From: Pseudomonas mendocina
GTDB taxonomy: Bacteria > Pseudomonadota > Gammaproteobacteria > Pseudomonadales > Pseudomonadaceae
Length of the DNA: 64,000 nucleotides
Direction of reading: 5' to 3'
Assembly: GCA_037482215.1 (NCBI GenBank)
Contig: CP148074.1
Location: 496,001 to 560,000, forward strand
Below are positions 1 to 7,622 of the stretch, piece after piece; the first letter of the stretch is position 1, and every line of letters starts with the position of its first letter. A program made the position numbers and the translations under genes. The notes under the pieces are model-generated. The model saw nothing but the letters and a program-made list of their open reading frames with translations. It searched no databases and was not told the origin of the DNA.

Positions 1-180
1 ACCTTTTGGGTGGCCGGTTATATCGGCGCGATAGGGCCGATGATGGGCATGGGCTGGATCGCTGACCACTGGGGCATCAGCACATCGGTGACGGTGTTCT
101 GCTCGTCAATCATTCTGATTGCGGTGGTGCATGCGCTATTTACCCGGCGCCATCCTGGCTTACGGGCAGTGCAGGGCTAA
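1..180 (+). CDS. MFS transporter, C-terminal fragment
   Basis: The reading frame is open from base 1 and stops with TAA at 178-180, giving the last 59 residues of a membrane protein whose start lies outside the window. The visible part has two hydrophobic helices separated by a short loop (WIADHWG) and ends in a basic tail (FTRRHPGLRAVQG). That is typical of the last two helices of a major facilitator superfamily transporter. The substrate cannot be told. Its place next to the betaine catabolism genes would fit an osmolyte transporter, but that is only inference. Confidence 0.6.
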   Translation, partial: TFWVAGYIGAIGPMMGMGWIADHWGISTSVTVFCSSIILIAVVHALFTRRHPGLRAVQG

Positions 181-270
181 CCGCGTAGCCTGGATTGGCC
201 GCAGGGGTAATCCGGAGGATGCTAGTGCTGACTGCGTGGGGCGGGCTCTAGTGTTGAGTGAGACCGCTAC

Positions 271-295
271 GGCGGAAACGCTGTGCGGTTCCGCC
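271..295. repeat. GGCGGAA...TTCCGCC palindrome
   Basis: Two perfect 7-base arms (271-277 and 289-295) enclose a second small stem CGC/GCG. It lies between the MFS stop and the gbcB stop, so it could act as a processing or weak termination hairpin for convergent transcripts. There is no run of T. The pattern resembles short palindromic repeats found between genes in Pseudomonas. Confidence 0.5.
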
Positions 296-311
296 CTACG
301 ATTCTGGGTGT

Positions 312-1412
312 TCAGAAATCAATCGACACGTCGCTGGTCGGCACGCTGCAGCAGGCGAGGATGTAGCCTTCAGCTACGTCTTCATCGGTGATGGCGCCGT
401 TGTGCTCCATGTTCACCTCGCCGCTGTTTTTCATCACCTTGCAGGTGCCACAAATGCCCATGCCACAGGCTTTGGGGATGTGCAGGCCGATCTTGGCCGC
501 CGCTGCATGGACGGTTTCACCAGGGGCAATGCGGATGCTTTTACCGGTGCTGCTAAAGCTCACCTCAAACATATCGGCTTCTGCAGGGGCGGGCTCTTCG
601 GCGGCTTCGGCAGCCAATTCGCAAACCTCTTCGCGGACCTCTTCAGGTGTCGGGCCAAAGGCTTCTTCGTGGTAGTGGCTCATGTCGAAGCCGCTGGCTT
701 CGAGCATGCGCTTCACTGCATTCATGTAAGGCGTAGGGCCGCAGCAGAAAATCTCCCGTTGCATAAAGTCCGGGGCTATCAGTTCCAGCATCGGTTTGTT
801 CAGGTAGCCGCGGTAGCCTGACCAGGGCTCACCAAAACCGTGTTTTTCGCAGATCAAATGCAGGTTGAAGTTACTCACCCTGGCCGCCATGTGTTCCAGC
901 TCACGGTGGTAAATGATGTCTTTCGGCGAGCGGGCGCTGTGTACAAAGACCATGTCCACGTTGGCGTTGGTGTCGTAGAACCAGCGGGCCATGGACATCA
1001 CCGGGGTGATGCCGACGCCGCCGCTGAGGTACAGCACCTTATCTGCAGGAAAGTCGATGGCGTTAAACATCCCCACAGGGCCGTGTACGGCGATTTCCTG
1101 ACCCGCCTCCAGGTTGTCGTGCAGCCAGTTTGAAACCTTGCCGCCAGGTACGCGCTTAATGGTGATCGAGAAGCTGTACGGCACTGAAGGCGAGCTGGAG
1201 ATGGTGTACGAGCGCATCACCGGCTCACCGTCGATCTTCAGTTCCAGAGTGACAAATTGCCCTGGCTTGAAGAAGTACATCAGCGGCTGATCAGCCATAA
1301 AGCAGAAGGTGCGTACATCCCAGGTCTCCTGAATGATTTTCACGCAGCGTACCGGGTGACGGCCGTTGCTCCAGGTCTGGGTGGTGACAGGGTTCAGGAA
1401 ACTGTTCGACAT
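312..1412 (-). CDS. gbcB: Glycine betaine monooxygenase reductase subunit GbcB
   Basis: 366 residues. This is the electron-transfer partner of the Rieske oxygenase GbcA, which demethylates glycine betaine to dimethylglycine and formaldehyde. The N-terminal part is an FAD/NAD(P)H ferredoxin-reductase module, with the flavin motif RSYTISS and the nucleotide-binding stretch LSGGVGITPVMSM. The C-terminus is a plant-type 2Fe-2S ferredoxin domain with Cys316, Cys321, Cys324 and Cys354 (C-x4-C-x2-C-x29-C). The start was set at the ATG at 1412 (MSNSFLNPV), which matches the family. An upstream in-frame start would add 15 unrelated residues. It is divergent from gbcA across a 374-base control region. 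Confidence 0.95.
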   Translation of the reverse strand: MSNSFLNPVTTQTWSNGRHPVRCVKIIQETWDVRTFCFMADQPLMYFFKPGQFVTLELKIDGEPVMRSYTISSSPSVPYSFSITIKRVPGGKVSNWLHDNLEAGQEIAVHGPVGMFNAIDFPADKVLYLSGGVGITPVMSMARWFYDTNANVDMVFVHSARSPKDIIYHRELEHMAARVSNFNLHLICEKHGFGEPWSGYRGYLNKPMLELIAPDFMQREIFCCGPTPYMNAVKRMLEASGFDMSHYHEEAFGPTPEEVREEVCELAAEAAEEPAPAEADMFEVSFSSTGKSIRIAPGETVHAAAAKIGLHIPKACGMGICGTCKVMKNSGEVNMEHNGAITDEDVAEGYILACCSVPTSDVSIDF

Positions 1413-1786
1413 GGTCGTGATCTCGCGCACGGCGGCCTGTTGTCGGCCGGATGGCACTGATTGTGCGCATCGCTCCTGGTGCTCATTTACCTGTCTGCGA
1501 CATTTGCATGCTTATCACGACCTGCCCCGTGGGACGGGCCTTGCCGCGTCGGAAACGGATGTGGGTGTGTCGTGCATAGGTAAGGATTGCTGGGTCTTCA
1601 GGGCCAAACTCCAGCCAGCCGAATAACAAGGTCATTAGCAGGTTCGCCTTTCTGACAGACGCCTTCGGCGGGCATGAGAGGGCTGACACTGCCGCCATGC
1701 GTGAGTCGTTGCCGAGGCTGGCAGCGCATTTGATTAGCCATTTGATTACGGCCATTTGCAGCGCGAGTGGCCCCGAGGACAGACCG
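1413..1786. promoter_or_regulatory. Divergent gbcB-gbcA control region
   Basis: 374 bases without a credible gene separate the two divergent oxygenase genes, so both promoters must lie here. In Pseudomonas aeruginosa this type of promoter is activated by GbdR, an AraC-family glycine betaine/dimethylglycine sensor. The strongest candidate site seen is TGCGAC-ATT-TGCA at 1496-1508, which recurs upstream of glyA. No core promoter hexamers are assigned. Confidence 0.6.
1496..1510. promoter_or_regulatory. Candidate GbdR-type site TGCGACATTTGCATG
   Basis: TGCGAC-N3-TGCA is present here between gbcB and gbcA. It appears again as TGCGAC-CTA-TGCA at 14895-14907 upstream of glyA-soxBDAG, and on the opposite strand there as TGCGAC-ATT-GCAT. 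Two promoters of the same catabolic pathway sharing such a motif points to a common activator. GbdR is the likely candidate from known biology, but I did not compare against its published consensus. Confidence 0.4.
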
Positions 1787-3085
1787 ATGGATACGACCGT
1801 TACGTTGGGCCTGGGTGATGTACTTGAACCTGCACGCAAGGCCACCGCAGAAATGCTGCAAAGCCGCGAGCGCACCTTTTCCCTGCCGCAGCCGTTCTAT
1901 AACGACGAGCGCCTGTTTAAGATCGACATGCAGGAGATCTTTCATAAGGAGTGGCTGATTGCGGGCATGACCTGCGAGATTCCGGCTAAAGGCAACTTCC
2001 TTACGCTGCAAATCGGCAACAACCCCATCATTGTTATTCGGGGTGCAGAAGGCAGTGTTCACGCCTTCCACAACGTGTGCCGTCACCGTGGTTCGCGTTT
2101 GTGCACAAGCGACAAAGGCAAAGTGGCCAAACTGGTTTGTCCGTATCACCAGTGGACGTACGAGCTGGACGGCCGTTTGCTCTTTGCCGGCACTGAAATG
2201 GGCGAGGACTTTAAGCTCAGCGACTACAACCTTAAGCCGGTGAACTGCAAAGTCGCAGGCGGCTACATCTTTATCTCTCTGGCGGAAAACCCACCTGCCA
2301 TTGACGATTTCCTCTCCACGCTGTCGCACTACATGGAACCGTACGACATGGAGAGCACCAAGGTGGCGGTGCAGACCACCTTGATGGAAAAAGCCAACTG
2401 GAAGTTGGTGATGGAGAACAACCGCGAGTGCTACCACTGCAATGGATCGCACCCGGAACTGCTCAATACCCTGCTGGAGTGGGATGACGTTACCGACCCG
2501 CGTGCCACCCAGGCCTTTAAAGATCAGGTCGCGGAGTGCACCAGCCGCTGGGATCGCGACAAGATTCCCTATGCCCACGCCAGTTTCGGTCTGCGTAACC
2601 GCATCGTGCGTATGCCACTGCTCAAGGGCACTGTGTCCATGACCATGGACGGCAAGCCAGGCTGCAATAAGCTAATGGGTCGCATCACCGATCCGGATCT
2701 GGGCTCCATGCGCATCTTGCACCTGCCGCATTCGTGGAACCACTGCATGGGCGACCACATGATCGTCTTCACCGTGTGGCCGATCAGTGCGCAGGAAACC
2801 ATGGTCATCACCAAATGGCTGGTGCACAAAGATGCTGTTGAGGGTGTCGATTACGACGTCGCCCGTCTGCGCGAAGTGTGGGATGCGACTAACGCACAAG
2901 ACCGTCAACTGGCTGAAGAAAACCAGCGTGGCATCAACTCCACTGCCTACCAGCCTGGCCCGTATTCCAAAACCTACGAGTTTGGTGTGGTCAACTTTAT
3001 CGACTGGTACAGCGAGCGCATGCTTAACAACCTAGGTGCAGCGCCTGCTGCCTACCTGCGCACAGTTGGGAATGACTCAGCATGA
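1787..3085 (+). CDS. gbcA: Glycine betaine monooxygenase, Rieske oxygenase subunit GbcA
   Basis: 432 residues. It catalyses O2-dependent demethylation of glycine betaine with electrons from GbcB. The Rieske 2Fe-2S centre is formed by Cys98, His100, Cys118 and His121 (CRH ... CPYH). The catalytic mononuclear iron site is marked by the stretch NNRECYHCNGSH, with His217 and His222. The rest is a ring-hydroxylating oxygenase alpha-subunit fold of normal length. The ATG at 1787 (MDTTVTLGL) was chosen because the family starts there; a longer frame from 1697 adds 30 residues without similarity. Its TGA overlaps the ATG of a tiny hydrophobic reading frame at 3082. Confidence 0.95.
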   Translation: MDTTVTLGLGDVLEPARKATAEMLQSRERTFSLPQPFYNDERLFKIDMQEIFHKEWLIAGMTCEIPAKGNFLTLQIGNNPIIVIRGAEGSVHAFHNVCRHRGSRLCTSDKGKVAKLVCPYHQWTYELDGRLLFAGTEMGEDFKLSDYNLKPVNCKVAGGYIFISLAENPPAIDDFLSTLSHYMEPYDMESTKVAVQTTLMEKANWKLVMENNRECYHCNGSHPELLNTLLEWDDVTDPRATQAFKDQVAECTSRWDRDKIPYAHASFGLRNRIVRMPLLKGTVSMTMDGKPGCNKLMGRITDPDLGSMRILHLPHSWNHCMGDHMIVFTVWPISAQETMVITKWLVHKDAVEGVDYDVARLREVWDATNAQDRQLAEENQRGINSTAYQPGPYSKTYEFGVVNFIDWYSERMLNNLGAAPAAYLRTVGNDSA

Positions 3086-3153
3086 CCCTGTGCCTACTGC
3101 TGCTCTTCGGTGTAACCCTGTATGGCGTGCTGGCCGCACGCATACAGCCGTGA
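3082..3153 (+). CDS. Possible 23-residue single-helix membrane microprotein
   Basis: ATG at 3082 overlaps the gbcA stop (ATGA), the classic layout for translational coupling. The 23 codons encode MTLCLLLLFGVTLYGVLA followed by ARIQP, a single hydrophobic helix with a basic C-terminal end. The intrinsic terminator lies about 50 bases downstream, so the frame is inside the gbcA transcript. I recognise no family. The overlap and the clean transmembrane profile make it a plausible small protein, perhaps tethering GbcA to the membrane or to transporters. A chance frame of this length is quite possible. Confidence 0.4.
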   Translation: MTLCLLLLFGVTLYGVLAARIQP

Positions 3154-3200
3154 ACCGGTCCGTGCTCTCACACTGAGATCCTTCCACAGGGATCACGCTC

Positions 3201-3237
3201 GCCTCTGTCAACGTTGGTTCGGCAGAGGCTTTTTTTT
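3201..3237 (+). terminator. Rho-independent terminator after gbcA
   Basis: Stem GCCTCTG (3201-3207) pairs with CAGAGGC (3223-3229) and is followed directly by a run of eight T. It ends the gbcA transcript and separates it from the dipeptidase-like gene, which therefore needs its own promoter within 3238-3400. Confidence 0.9.
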
Positions 3238-3400
3238 GTCTGCTTGGCGGGACCGGGCGACCTGCCTAAATGCGACTGTGGCTTGACGCTTTCGGCAATA
3301 CCCCGGTCGCTTTTGTGCCGGGCTGCTTTAGCCCTCGGGGATATTCTCACTGCATAGCGCCAGCAACGGGTTTGGCGACACAGTTTGAGGGGAAAGCCAG

Positions 3401-4378
3401 ATGAGCCCAGCCGAATTACACGCCGACAGCATCGTTATTGACGGGCTGATCATTGCCAAGTGGAACCGCGAATTGTTTGAAGACATGCGTAAAGGTGGCC
3501 TGACTGCGGCCAACTGCACGGTGTCGGTGTGGGAGGGGTTTCAGGCCACGGTCAACAACATCGCCGCCAGCCAAAAACTCATCCGCGAAAACAGCGACCT
3601 GGTGATGCCCGTGCGCACCACTGCGGACATTCGCAAGGCTAAAGAGTTGGGCAAAACCGGCATCCTGTTTGGCTTCCAGAACGCCCATGCGTTTGAAGAT
3701 CAATTGGGCTACATCGAAGTGTTCAAGCAGCTTGGCGTGGGCATCGTACAGATGTGCTACAACACCCAGAACCTCGTGGGTACCGGCTGCTATGAGCGTG
3801 ATGGTGGCTTGTCTGGTTTTGGTCGTGAAGTGGTCGCGGAAATGAACCGCGTGGGCATCATGTGCGACCTGTCCCATGTGGGCTCTAAAACGTCTGAGGA
3901 AGTCATCCTCGAATCGAAAAAACCAGTGTGCTACTCACACTGCCTGCCGTCGGGCCTGAAAGAACACCCGCGCAATAAGTCTGATGAAGAGCTGAAGTTC
4001 ATTGCCGATCACGGTGGCTTTGTTGGCGTGACCATGTTTGCGCCATTCCTGGCCAAAGGCATTGACTCCACCATCGACGACTACGCCGAAGCCATTGAGT
4101 ACACCATGAATATTGTGGGTGAAGACGCCATCGGCATCGGCACCGATTTCACCCAAGGCCATGGTCATGACTTCTTTGAATACCTGACCCATGACAAGGG
4201 CTATGCCCGCCGCCTGACCAACTTTGGAAAGATCATCAACCCGCTGGGAATTCGCACAGTAGGCGAATTCCCCAACCTCACCGAAACCCTGCTTAAGCGC
4301 GGCCACAGCGAGCGCGTGGTGCGCAAGATCATGGGTGAGAACTGGGTGCGTGTTCTTGCCGACGTCTGGCACGAGTAG
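3401..4378 (+). CDS. Renal dipeptidase-like (M19) protein of the betaine cluster
   Basis: 325 residues, amidohydrolase TIM-barrel of the M19 membrane dipeptidase family. It matches the gene found next to dgcA in pseudomonads. RBS GAGGGGAAA precedes the ATG. Two metal-ligand motifs are kept: DLSHVG (His159) and CYSH (His180), plus a late TDF aspartate. The N-terminal HxD of true dipeptidases is replaced by Leu16 and Ile18 (IDGLIIAKW), and the bridging Glu is Gln93 (FGFQNAH). The binuclear zinc site therefore looks incomplete, so peptidase activity is doubtful and the role in methyl-amine catabolism is unknown. Confidence 0.85.
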   Translation: MSPAELHADSIVIDGLIIAKWNRELFEDMRKGGLTAANCTVSVWEGFQATVNNIAASQKLIRENSDLVMPVRTTADIRKAKELGKTGILFGFQNAHAFEDQLGYIEVFKQLGVGIVQMCYNTQNLVGTGCYERDGGLSGFGREVVAEMNRVGIMCDLSHVGSKTSEEVILESKKPVCYSHCLPSGLKEHPRNKSDEELKFIADHGGFVGVTMFAPFLAKGIDSTIDDYAEAIEYTMNIVGEDAIGIGTDFTQGHGHDFFEYLTHDKGYARRLTNFGKIINPLGIRTVGEFPNLTETLLKRGHSERVVRKIMGENWVRVLADVWHE

Positions 4379-4405
4379 GTGAATACCTTTGGGCCTACTC
4401 GTGGG

Positions 4406-4535
4406 GTGGGAGCGGCTTTAGCCGCGAATAGTTTTGTAGAGGGTGGATCGTTTCATTCACCCGGTAAATAACGTGGTGCCTATGGGATTAACCACACAGT
4501 AGTGGCGTGGAATTCGCGGCTGAAGCCGCTCCCAC
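4406..4535. repeat. Paired inverted REP elements
   Basis: GTGGGAGCGGC-TTTA-GCCGCGAA at 4406-4428 and its inverted copy at 4513-4535 form a REP doublet (BIME-like), 84 bases apart. Each element is itself a hairpin (AGCGGCT/AGCCGC). It lies between the dipeptidase-like gene and the DUF5943 gene, where it can stabilise or separate mRNA segments. Confidence 0.8.
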
Positions 4536-4620
4536 GTACTGCGTAACACATCAACGAATTTCGGTGGCGGGTAATGCGCCCGGCACTCAACGACTGATTT
4601 GAATTTTGGAGTCTGCACAC

Positions 4621-5151
4621 ATGGCCAAACACGCCCCCGAACTGCCTATTGAAGTCGACAGCGAAACCGGCGTCTGGACCACCGATGCGCTGCCGATGCT
4701 GTACGTGCCACGGCACTTCTTTGTGAACAACCACATGGGCATCGAAGAGGTATTGGGCGCTGAGGCCTATGCCGAAATTCTCTACAAGGCTGGCTACAAA
4801 TCAGCCTGGCACTGGTGTGAAAAAGAAGCCGAGTGCCATGGCTTAGAAGGTGTGGCGGTTTTTGAACACTACATGAAGCGCCTGTCGCAACGTGGCTGGG
4901 GGCTGTTCGAGATCGAAGCCATCGACTTGGAAAAAGGCACTGCCAGCGTACGCCTCAAGCACTCCGCATTTGTGTACGTGTACGGCAAGTGTGGCCGCAA
5001 GGTGGATTACATGTTTACCGGATGGTTCGCTGGCGCCATGGATCAGATTCTCCAAGCGCAGGGCAGCTCCATTCGCACGGTGGCCGAACAGGTTTATGGC
5101 GGCTCCGAAGAGGGCCACGACGACGGTCTGTTCATCGTCAAGCCTCTGTAA
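4621..5151 (+). CDS. DUF5943-type conserved protein of the dgc cluster
   Basis: 176 residues, highly characteristic of the gene that sits just upstream of dgcA in Pseudomonas. No signal peptide or membrane helix is seen. The sequence has conserved aromatic and acidic stretches (WHWCEKEAECHG, YMFTGWFAGAMDQIL) and the overall look of a V4R/4-vinyl reductase-like small-molecule binding fold. That fold is a guess from pattern, not a proven match. The ATG at 4621 (MAKHAPELP) was chosen over an upstream TTG at 4606 because GGAG at 4608-4611 is then its ribosome binding site. Function is unknown; the context suggests a helper in dimethylglycine demethylation. Confidence 0.85.
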   Translation: MAKHAPELPIEVDSETGVWTTDALPMLYVPRHFFVNNHMGIEEVLGAEAYAEILYKAGYKSAWHWCEKEAECHGLEGVAVFEHYMKRLSQRGWGLFEIEAIDLEKGTASVRLKHSAFVYVYGKCGRKVDYMFTGWFAGAMDQILQAQGSSIRTVAEQVYGGSEEGHDDGLFIVKPL

Positions 5152-5170
5152 CTCAACACAACTTTATAGA

Positions 5171-5226
5171 TAGGAGCGGCTAAAAGCCGCGAAGCAACGA
5201 CCCGTGAACACGGCGTGCCGCTCCTG
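5171..5226. repeat. REP element with degenerate inverted partner
   Basis: TAGGAGCGGC-TAAA-AGCCGCGAA at 5171-5192 is a REP hairpin. A decayed inverted partner (GTGCCGCTCCT) ends about 5225. It occupies the short gap between the DUF5943 gene and dgcA. Confidence 0.7.
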
Positions 5227-5265
5227 TGAATACCAATAAGGTCGCCCTTTCGTGAGGTTGCCATA

Positions 5266-7326
5266 ATGGCTTTTGAAGCAATGTTTCAGCCGATTCAGAT
5301 CGGCAAACTGACCATCCGCAACCGCGTGCTCAGTACCGCTCATGCCGAGGTTTATGCCACTGATGGTGGTATGACCACGGATCGTTATGTGAAGTATTAC
5401 GAAGAGAAGGCTAAGGGCGGCATCGGCCTGGCTATTTGTGGTGGCTCATCCGTGGTGGCCATCGACAGCCCGCAACAGTGGTGGAGTTCAGTCAACCTGT
5501 CCACCGATCGCATCATCCCGCACTTCCAGAATCTTGCTGATGCCATGCACAAGCACGGCGCCAAGATCATGATTCAGATTACCCACATGGGCCGCCGCTC
5601 CCGTTGGGATGGTTACCACTGGCCGACGTTGATGTCGCCATCTGGTATCCGTGAACCCGTACACCGTGCCACCTGCAAGACCATCGAAGAAGAGGAAATC
5701 TGGCGCATTATCGGCAACTACGCACAAGCGGCCCGTCGCGCCAAAGAAGGTGGTTTGGACGGCGTCGAATTGTCCGCTGTGCACCAACACCTGATCGACC
5801 AGTTCTGGTCGCCACGGGTTAACAAACGCACCGACGAGTGGGGCGGTAGCTTTGAAGGCCGCATGAAGTTTGGCCTTGAAGTGCTCAAAGCCGTACGTAA
5901 AGAAGTTGGTGATGACTTCTGCGTTGGCATGCGTATCACCGGCGATGAGTTCCACCCGGACGGTCTGTCCCATGACGACATGAAACAGATCGCGGCCTAT
6001 TACGATGCCACCGGCATGATCGACTTTATCGGCGTGGTGGGGTCCGGCTGCGACACCCATAACACCCTGGCTAACGTGATCCCTAACATGAGCTTCCCGC
6101 CAGAGCCGTTCCTGCACTTGGCGGCGGGCATCAAAGAAGTGGTCAAAGTGCCGGTGTTGCACGCACAAAACATCAAAGACCCGAACCAGGCGACGCGCAT
6201 TCTCGAAGGCGGTTACGTGGATATGGTGGGGATGACCCGCGCCCATATCGCCGATCCGCACCTGATCGCCAAGATCAAAATGGGTCAGGTTGATCAGATC
6301 AAACAGTGCGTAGGCGCCAACTACTGCATCGACCGTCAGTACCAGGGCCTGGACGTGCTGTGCATCCAGAACGCCGCCACCAGCCGTGAATACATGGGCT
6401 TGCCGCACATCATCGAAAAATCCACCGGGCCGAAACGCCGTGTGGTGGTCGTTGGGGGTGGCCCAGGTGGTATGGAAGCCGCACGTGTCGCCGCTGAGCG
6501 TGGTCACGAAGTCATTCTGCTGGAGAAAAACGACAGCCTCGGCGGGCAGATTTCACTGGCGGCAAAAGCTCCTCAGCGCGATCAGATGGCGGGTATCACC
6601 CGCTGGTATCAACTGGAACTGGCACGCCTGAACATCGACCTGCGTCTGCTTACCACCGCCGATGCACAGAGCATTCTGGCACTCAATCCAGACATCGTGG
6701 TGCTGGCTAACGGTGGCCATGCCTTTGTTGAACAGAACGAGCATTGGGGCGCAGCCGAAGGCTTGATCGTCAGCAGTTGGGACATTCTCGACGGCAAAGT
6801 TGCACCGGGCAACAACGTGCTGGTGTACGACACCATCTGCGAGTTCACCGGTATGTCGGTGGCCGACTTTATGGCTGAGAAGGGCGCCAAGGTGGAAATC
6901 GTCACCGACGATATCAAGCCGGGTGTGGCGATTGGCGGTACCAGCTTCCCGACTTACTACCGCAGCCTGTACCCGAAAGAGGTGATCATGACCGGTGACC
7001 TCATGCTGGAGAAGGTTTACCGCGAAGGTGACAAGGTGGTGGCCGTTCTGGAGAACGAATACACCGGCGCTCGCGAAGAGCGGGTGGTGGACCAGATCGT
7101 CGTGGAAAACGGCGTGCGCCCTGATGAAAGCCTGTACTACGCCCTTAAGCAGGGCTCGCGTAACAAAGGCCAGATTGATGTCGAGGCCCTGTTCGCGATC
7201 CAGCCGCAGCCATGCCTGAGCGAAGGTGGCGATGGCTACCTGTTGTTCCGCATTGGCGACTGCGTGGCTCAGCGCAACGTTCACGCTGCGATCTACGACG
7301 CCCTGCGCCTGTGCAAGGACTTCTGA
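5266..7326 (+). CDS. dgcA: Dimethylglycine demethylase subunit DgcA (FMN/FAD oxidoreductase)
   Basis: 686 residues. It converts dimethylglycine to sarcosine together with DgcB. Residues 1-380 are an Old Yellow Enzyme-type FMN TIM barrel (TMADH family), then a linker with iron-sulfur cysteines, and from about 391 a nucleotide-binding Rossmann region (VVVVGGGPGGMEAA). The cysteine motif is Cys348, Cys354 and Cys366. The position of the expected second cysteine is Ala351 (CVGANYC), so only three of the four TMADH-type 4Fe-4S ligands are present. Closely related DgcA proteins may share this. It is likely co-transcribed with dgcB although the gap holds several hairpins. Confidence 0.93.
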   Translation: MAFEAMFQPIQIGKLTIRNRVLSTAHAEVYATDGGMTTDRYVKYYEEKAKGGIGLAICGGSSVVAIDSPQQWWSSVNLSTDRIIPHFQNLADAMHKHGAKIMIQITHMGRRSRWDGYHWPTLMSPSGIREPVHRATCKTIEEEEIWRIIGNYAQAARRAKEGGLDGVELSAVHQHLIDQFWSPRVNKRTDEWGGSFEGRMKFGLEVLKAVRKEVGDDFCVGMRITGDEFHPDGLSHDDMKQIAAYYDATGMIDFIGVVGSGCDTHNTLANVIPNMSFPPEPFLHLAAGIKEVVKVPVLHAQNIKDPNQATRILEGGYVDMVGMTRAHIADPHLIAKIKMGQVDQIKQCVGANYCIDRQYQGLDVLCIQNAATSREYMGLPHIIEKSTGPKRRVVVVGGGPGGMEAARVAAERGHEVILLEKNDSLGGQISLAAKAPQRDQMAGITRWYQLELARLNIDLRLLTTADAQSILALNPDIVVLANGGHAFVEQNEHWGAAEGLIVSSWDILDGKVAPGNNVLVYDTICEFTGMSVADFMAEKGAKVEIVTDDIKPGVAIGGTSFPTYYRSLYPKEVIMTGDLMLEKVYREGDKVVAVLENEYTGAREERVVDQIVVENGVRPDESLYYALKQGSRNKGQIDVEALFAIQPQPCLSEGGDGYLLFRIGDCVAQRNVHAAIYDALRLCKDF

Positions 7327-7350
7327 TCGCCACGCTAATGCATCGGCGCT

Positions 7351-7596
7351 TGTAGGGTGGATGACGATTTTGTCATCCACCAATGGGAAGTGTGTCACTT
7401 GCTGGTAGATGGCTTCGACCATCCACCCTACAGGACCGATGTTTTGCTGGCGTTTTGATGTGGGAGCGGCTTTAGCCGCGAAGGAATAGTCGTAAACGCT
7501 TGGAGTCGGTGCTGCGGCTGTTATGGAATTTCGAGGCTGAAGCCGCTCCTACAAAGCTCCATGGGTGTTGAGTGGTGGATGGTTTTACTCATCCAC
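7351..7596. repeat. Cluster of nested palindromes and REPs between dgcA and dgcB
   Basis: Two repeat families fill the 296-base gap. Arms TGTAGGGTGGAT (7351-7362) and ATCCACCCTACA (7421-7432) are perfect 12-base inverted repeats. The first arm can instead fold locally, GGTGGATGAC (7356-7365) with GTCATCCACC (7372-7381). A REP pair follows at 7460-7482 and 7530-7553. A last hairpin GTGGATG/CATCCAC spans 7575-7596, just before the dgcB ribosome binding site. The competing pairings would let RNA fold in more than one way between the two subunit genes. Confidence 0.75.
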
Positions 7597-7622
7597 TCCA
7601 CGGTTATCGAAAGGGTGCGCTC

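Noticed and set aside
1598..2578. 326-codon frame antisense to gbcA
   Set aside because: Covers the Rieske domain of gbcA in reverse and has no domain of its own.
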